A stretch of 64,000 bases of DNA from assembly GCA_037718865.1 (NCBI GenBank), contig JBBJMP010000021.1, forward strand, positions 49,204 through 113,203. The letters run 5' to 3'. Source of the stretch: JADCRZ01 sp037718865. Lineage in GTDB: Bacteria > Bacteroidota > Bacteroidia > Chitinophagales > Chitinophagaceae. The notes beneath the pieces are model-generated. The model was not told where the DNA came from. It was given only the letters and a program-made list of their open reading frames with translations, and searched no databases. Below, in pieces: positions 61,811-64,000 of this stretch; position 1 is the first letter of the stretch, and each line of letters starts with the position of its first letter. Both the position numbers and the translations under genes were made by a program.

Positions 61811-62275
61811 ATGCATAGATTCAATATTCGCGTTTATGGTATTTTGCTGGGGGAAAACAAGCAGGTGCTTGTAAGTGATGAATTTATCCGCGGTGATTAT
61901 TATACCAAATTTCCCGGTGGCGGACTGGAATTTGGAGAAGGAACCCGGGAGTGCCTGAAACGGGAGTTTAAAGAAGAAATGAATCTGGATGTTGTTATAG
62001 GTGACCATATTTATACGACGGATTTTTTCCAGTTATCCGCTTTCCATCCTGACCACCAGATCATTTCTATATATTATTTTGCTAAAGCGCTCGAACCCAT
62101 TTCCGTTATTTTACGCACACGGCCGTTTGACTTTGATGATGAGCAACTGATCATCTATAAAGAAAAGAACGAAATTGAGTCATTCCGGTTTATAAACTGG
62201 GAAACCTTTTCAGAGGAAATGGTGACCCTGCCTATCGACAAGATAGTGGCCAGGACATTAAAGGAAAAATACTAG
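61811..62275 (+). CDS. Nudix hydrolase
   Basis: 154 residues. The Nudix box GGGLEFGEGTRECLKREFKEEMNLDV (in parts; from G36 to V61) has the REFKEE glutamates that bind the metal. The start MHRFNIRVYGILLGENKQVLVSDE is a typical Nudix strand pair. These enzymes hydrolyse nucleoside-diphosphate derivatives; the substrate is not readable from sequence. It is 6 bp downstream of corA and is followed by a clear terminator. Confidence 0.92.
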   Translation: MHRFNIRVYGILLGENKQVLVSDEFIRGDYYTKFPGGGLEFGEGTRECLKREFKEEMNLDVVIGDHIYTTDFFQLSAFHPDHQIISIYYFAKALEPISVILRTRPFDFDDEQLIIYKEKNEIESFRFINWETFSEEMVTLPIDKIVARTLKEKY

Positions 62276-62303
62276 GATGTGTTCCGTTTCGTGGGCGGTT
62301 ATG

Positions 62304-62338
62304 AAACAAAACACTTGTTTTAATTAAGTGTTTTGTTT
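62304..62338 (+). terminator. Rho-independent terminator after the Nudix gene
   Basis: AAACAAAACACTT (62304-62316) pairs with AAGTGTTTTGTTT (62326-62338) with a 9-nt loop, forming an A/T-rich stem that ends in T. Confidence 0.8.
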
Positions 62339-62376
62339 AGTTTATCAACAAATAACCACAAACAAAAGCAACAATA

Positions 62377-62407
62377 TTGCTATTGTAAAACCTAAGTTTT
62401 ACCTTTG
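62377..62407 (+). promoter_or_regulatory. Promoter of ahcY
   Basis: TTG (62377-62379), 20 bp, then TACCTTTG (62400-62407), a perfect Bacteroidota -7 box, 25 bp before the ATG. Confidence 0.75.
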
Positions 62408-62432
62408 CGGCAAATAAATAAATCATCATAAG

Positions 62433-63761
62433 ATGTCAACGTTAAGTAATCAAACAATCGACTTCAGCCTGAAGTACAAAGTGGCTGATATGAGCCTAGC
62501 CGATTGGGGTAGGAAAGAAATCAGATTAGCTGAAGCCGAAATGCCCGGGTTAATGGCATTAAGAGCTGAATATGGCCCAACCCAACCCCTAAAAGGCGCA
62601 CGTGTTGCAGGCTGTTTACACATGACTATCCAGACAGCGGTATTGATTGAAACGCTTTTAGCACTGGGAGCCGAAGTAAAATGGAGCTCTTGTAATATAT
62701 TTTCTACACAGGACCATGCAGCGGCAGCTATTGCAGCTGTTGGCATTGGCGTATTTGCATGGAAGGGCCAGTCCCAGACAGAAGCCGACTGGTGCATTGA
62801 ACAAACCCTGTTCTTTGGTGGCGCCGACCGCCCGCTGAATATGATCCTTGATGATGGGGGTGACCTGACCAACATGGTATTCGATAAATATCCAGAACTC
62901 ATCAGGCATCTTAAAGGGCTATCTGAAGAAACCACGACAGGCGTTCACCGCTTGTACGAAAGAATGGCAAAAGGTACGCTTCCGGTTCCTGCTTTTAATG
63001 TAAATGACAGTGTAACCAAGTCGAAATTTGATAATAAATACGGTTGCCGGGAAAGTTGTGTGGACGCTATCCGCCGCGCTACAGATGTTATGATGGCCGG
63101 AAAAGTGGCTGTTGTGGGAGGTTACGGAGACGTAGGTAAGGGTTCCGCGGATTCTTTAAGGGGCGCGGGGGCAAGGGTGATCGTAACGGAAATTGATCCT
63201 ATCTGCGCTTTGCAGGCTGCCATGGATGGTTATGAAGTTAAGAAAATGAGCAATGCCGTTAAAGAAGCTGATATCGTTGTTACAGCCAGCGGTTGCCGCG
63301 ATCTGATCACGGAACAACACTTCCGTTCCATGAAAGACAAAGCCATCGTTTGTAATATCGGACACTTTGATATTGAGATCGATATGGCCTGGTTAAATGA
63401 TAATTACGGTCATACCAAGGATACGATTAAACCGCAGGTTGATCTATATAATATAGATGGTAAAGACATCATCGTATTAGCTGAAGGCCGCCTGGTAAAC
63501 TTGGGTTGTGCTACGGGTCATCCTTCTTTTGTAATGAGTAATTCTTTTACAAACCAGACCCTGGCCCAGATTGAACTGTGGACAAACCACAGCAATTATG
63601 AAAATAAAGTGTATGTGTTGCCAAAACACCTGGACGAAAAAGTTGCCCTTTTACACCTTGCAAAAATTGGTGTTGAACTGGAGGAATTGACCTCAGCGCA
63701 AAGCGACTACCTGGGAATACCCAAAAACGGTCCGTTTAAATCAGAGATGTACAGGTACTAA
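62433..63761 (+). CDS. ahcY: Adenosylhomocysteinase
   Basis: 442 residues, standard length. Catalytic and NAD-binding signatures are CNIFSTQDHAAAAI, the Rossmann motif GGYGDVGKGSADSLRGAGARV and GHFDIEIDMAWL, and the C-terminus ends KSEMYRY with the usual K/Y residues. The enzyme splits S-adenosylhomocysteine to adenosine and homocysteine and so relieves inhibition of methyltransferases. It has its own promoter and no SAH riboswitch could be recognised in the 157-bp leader region. A terminator follows. Confidence 0.98.
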   Translation: MSTLSNQTIDFSLKYKVADMSLADWGRKEIRLAEAEMPGLMALRAEYGPTQPLKGARVAGCLHMTIQTAVLIETLLALGAEVKWSSCNIFSTQDHAAAAIAAVGIGVFAWKGQSQTEADWCIEQTLFFGGADRPLNMILDDGGDLTNMVFDKYPELIRHLKGLSEETTTGVHRLYERMAKGTLPVPAFNVNDSVTKSKFDNKYGCRESCVDAIRRATDVMMAGKVAVVGGYGDVGKGSADSLRGAGARVIVTEIDPICALQAAMDGYEVKKMSNAVKEADIVVTASGCRDLITEQHFRSMKDKAIVCNIGHFDIEIDMAWLNDNYGHTKDTIKPQVDLYNIDGKDIIVLAEGRLVNLGCATGHPSFVMSNSFTNQTLAQIELWTNHSNYENKVYVLPKHLDEKVALLHLAKIGVELEELTSAQSDYLGIPKNGPFKSEMYRY

Positions 63762-63786
63762 TCAATATAAATATCTCGTAATGCAG

Positions 63787-63814
63787 AAACCCGTTTCGTC
63801 ATAAACGGGTTTTT
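63787..63814 (+). terminator. Rho-independent terminator of ahcY
   Basis: AAACCCGTTT (63787-63796), loop CGTCAT, AAACGGGTTT (63803-63812), then T. Confidence 0.9.
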
Positions 63815-63842
63815 GTGTTATAAACTCCCCTCCTCGCAAAGG

Positions 63843-64000
63843 TGCCGTCGGAACCCATCTTTTTAGAAATTAAAAAAGGATTCATGCCCCGTCCAGGGGC
63901 AACCGGTTTGTAGCACTTGAGCATGCATTATTTGCCATCGGAACACATCTTTTTAGAAATTAAAAAAGGATTCATGCCCCGTCCAGGGGCAACCGGTTTG
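63843..64000. repeat. 90-bp tandem repeat, running off the window
   Basis: The unit starts TGCC[G/A]TCGGAAC and contains ATCTTTTTAGAAATTAAAA and GCCCC-GTCCA-GGGGC. Positions 63843-63932 and 63933-64000 match at a 90-bp offset with a few changes in the first bases. At least one full and one partial copy are present; more may follow. The GCCCC/GGGGC hairpin and CAACCGGTTTG resemble short interspersed Bacteroidota elements. Confidence 0.8.

Noticed and set aside
62276..62432. SAH riboswitch before ahcY
   Set aside because: The region is filled by a terminator hairpin and a promoter box; no aptamer-like conserved structure was seen.
63843..64000. CRISPR array
   Set aside because: The repeated unit is 90 bp with near-identical sequence throughout, not short repeats separated by unique spacers, and no cas genes are present.

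Overview
The window is chromosomal DNA from a member of the Bacteroidota, most likely the family Chitinophagaceae. Three SusC/SusD outer-membrane uptake pairs, many lipoproteins, DUF3857/transglutaminase proteins, Bacteroidota-type promoters (TTG-N20-TAnnTTTG) and weak Shine-Dalgarno sequences all point there. I name no species.

1-23 kb is mostly core or housekeeping. It holds a GMC oxidoreductase cut by the window start, a DinB-fold protein, a B12-dependent mutase large subunit without its B12 domain, an IscA-type Fe-S protein, and a DUF3857/transglutaminase pair of which the first looks inactive. It continues with a serine-hydrolase-fold protein lacking its nucleophile, ClpB, an acetyltransferase, a guanine-deaminase-like enzyme, a YbjT/DUF2867 protein, an ECF sigma factor with a probable membrane anti-sigma factor, inorganic pyrophosphatase, a minus-strand run (lipoprotein, CrcB fluoride channel, MFS transporter, zinc phospholipase/nuclease) and PhoH. 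A cluster of nested palindromes lies downstream of phoH.

23-51 kb is accessory and carbohydrate-related. Locus A (23.2-29.8 kb) is SusC, SusD and two further lipoproteins. An OmpA-type lipoprotein and a small conserved protein follow. Locus B (31.6-50.8 kb) is long and entirely plus strand: SusC/SusD, two tandem near-duplicate secreted GHL6-type glycosidases with Tat-like signals, a secreted DUF386 protein, a metallo-beta-lactamase-fold protein, a second related SusC/SusD pair, a PQQ dehydrogenase with an inserted cytochrome c domain, and a DUF6282 metallohydrolase. Every product appears exported. The set reads as an envelope pathway that takes up, cleaves and oxidises a glycan or sugar derivative of unknown identity.

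52.4-58.9 kb is a compact genomic island in the 3' end of a tRNA-Cys gene. A 21-bp direct repeat of the tRNA end marks both boundaries. The island carries a CsoR-family regulator, a cysteine-rich thioredoxin-like protein, a P1B ATPase with an unusual YPC (not CPC) transport motif and HMA domains at both ends, an HMA lipoprotein, a CcdA-like membrane protein with a CPC motif, an ISL3 transposase remnant and an AlbA_2/Schlafen protein. Two promoters in it share a GACA-C6/7-TG element inside the -33/-7 spacer, a strong candidate operator for the regulator. This cassette is the most interesting system in the window. No integrase was seen.

59-64 kb is core again: a nucleoside phosphorylase, dapF, a CorA-type transporter, a Nudix hydrolase and ahcY. 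The window ends inside a 90-bp tandem repeat.
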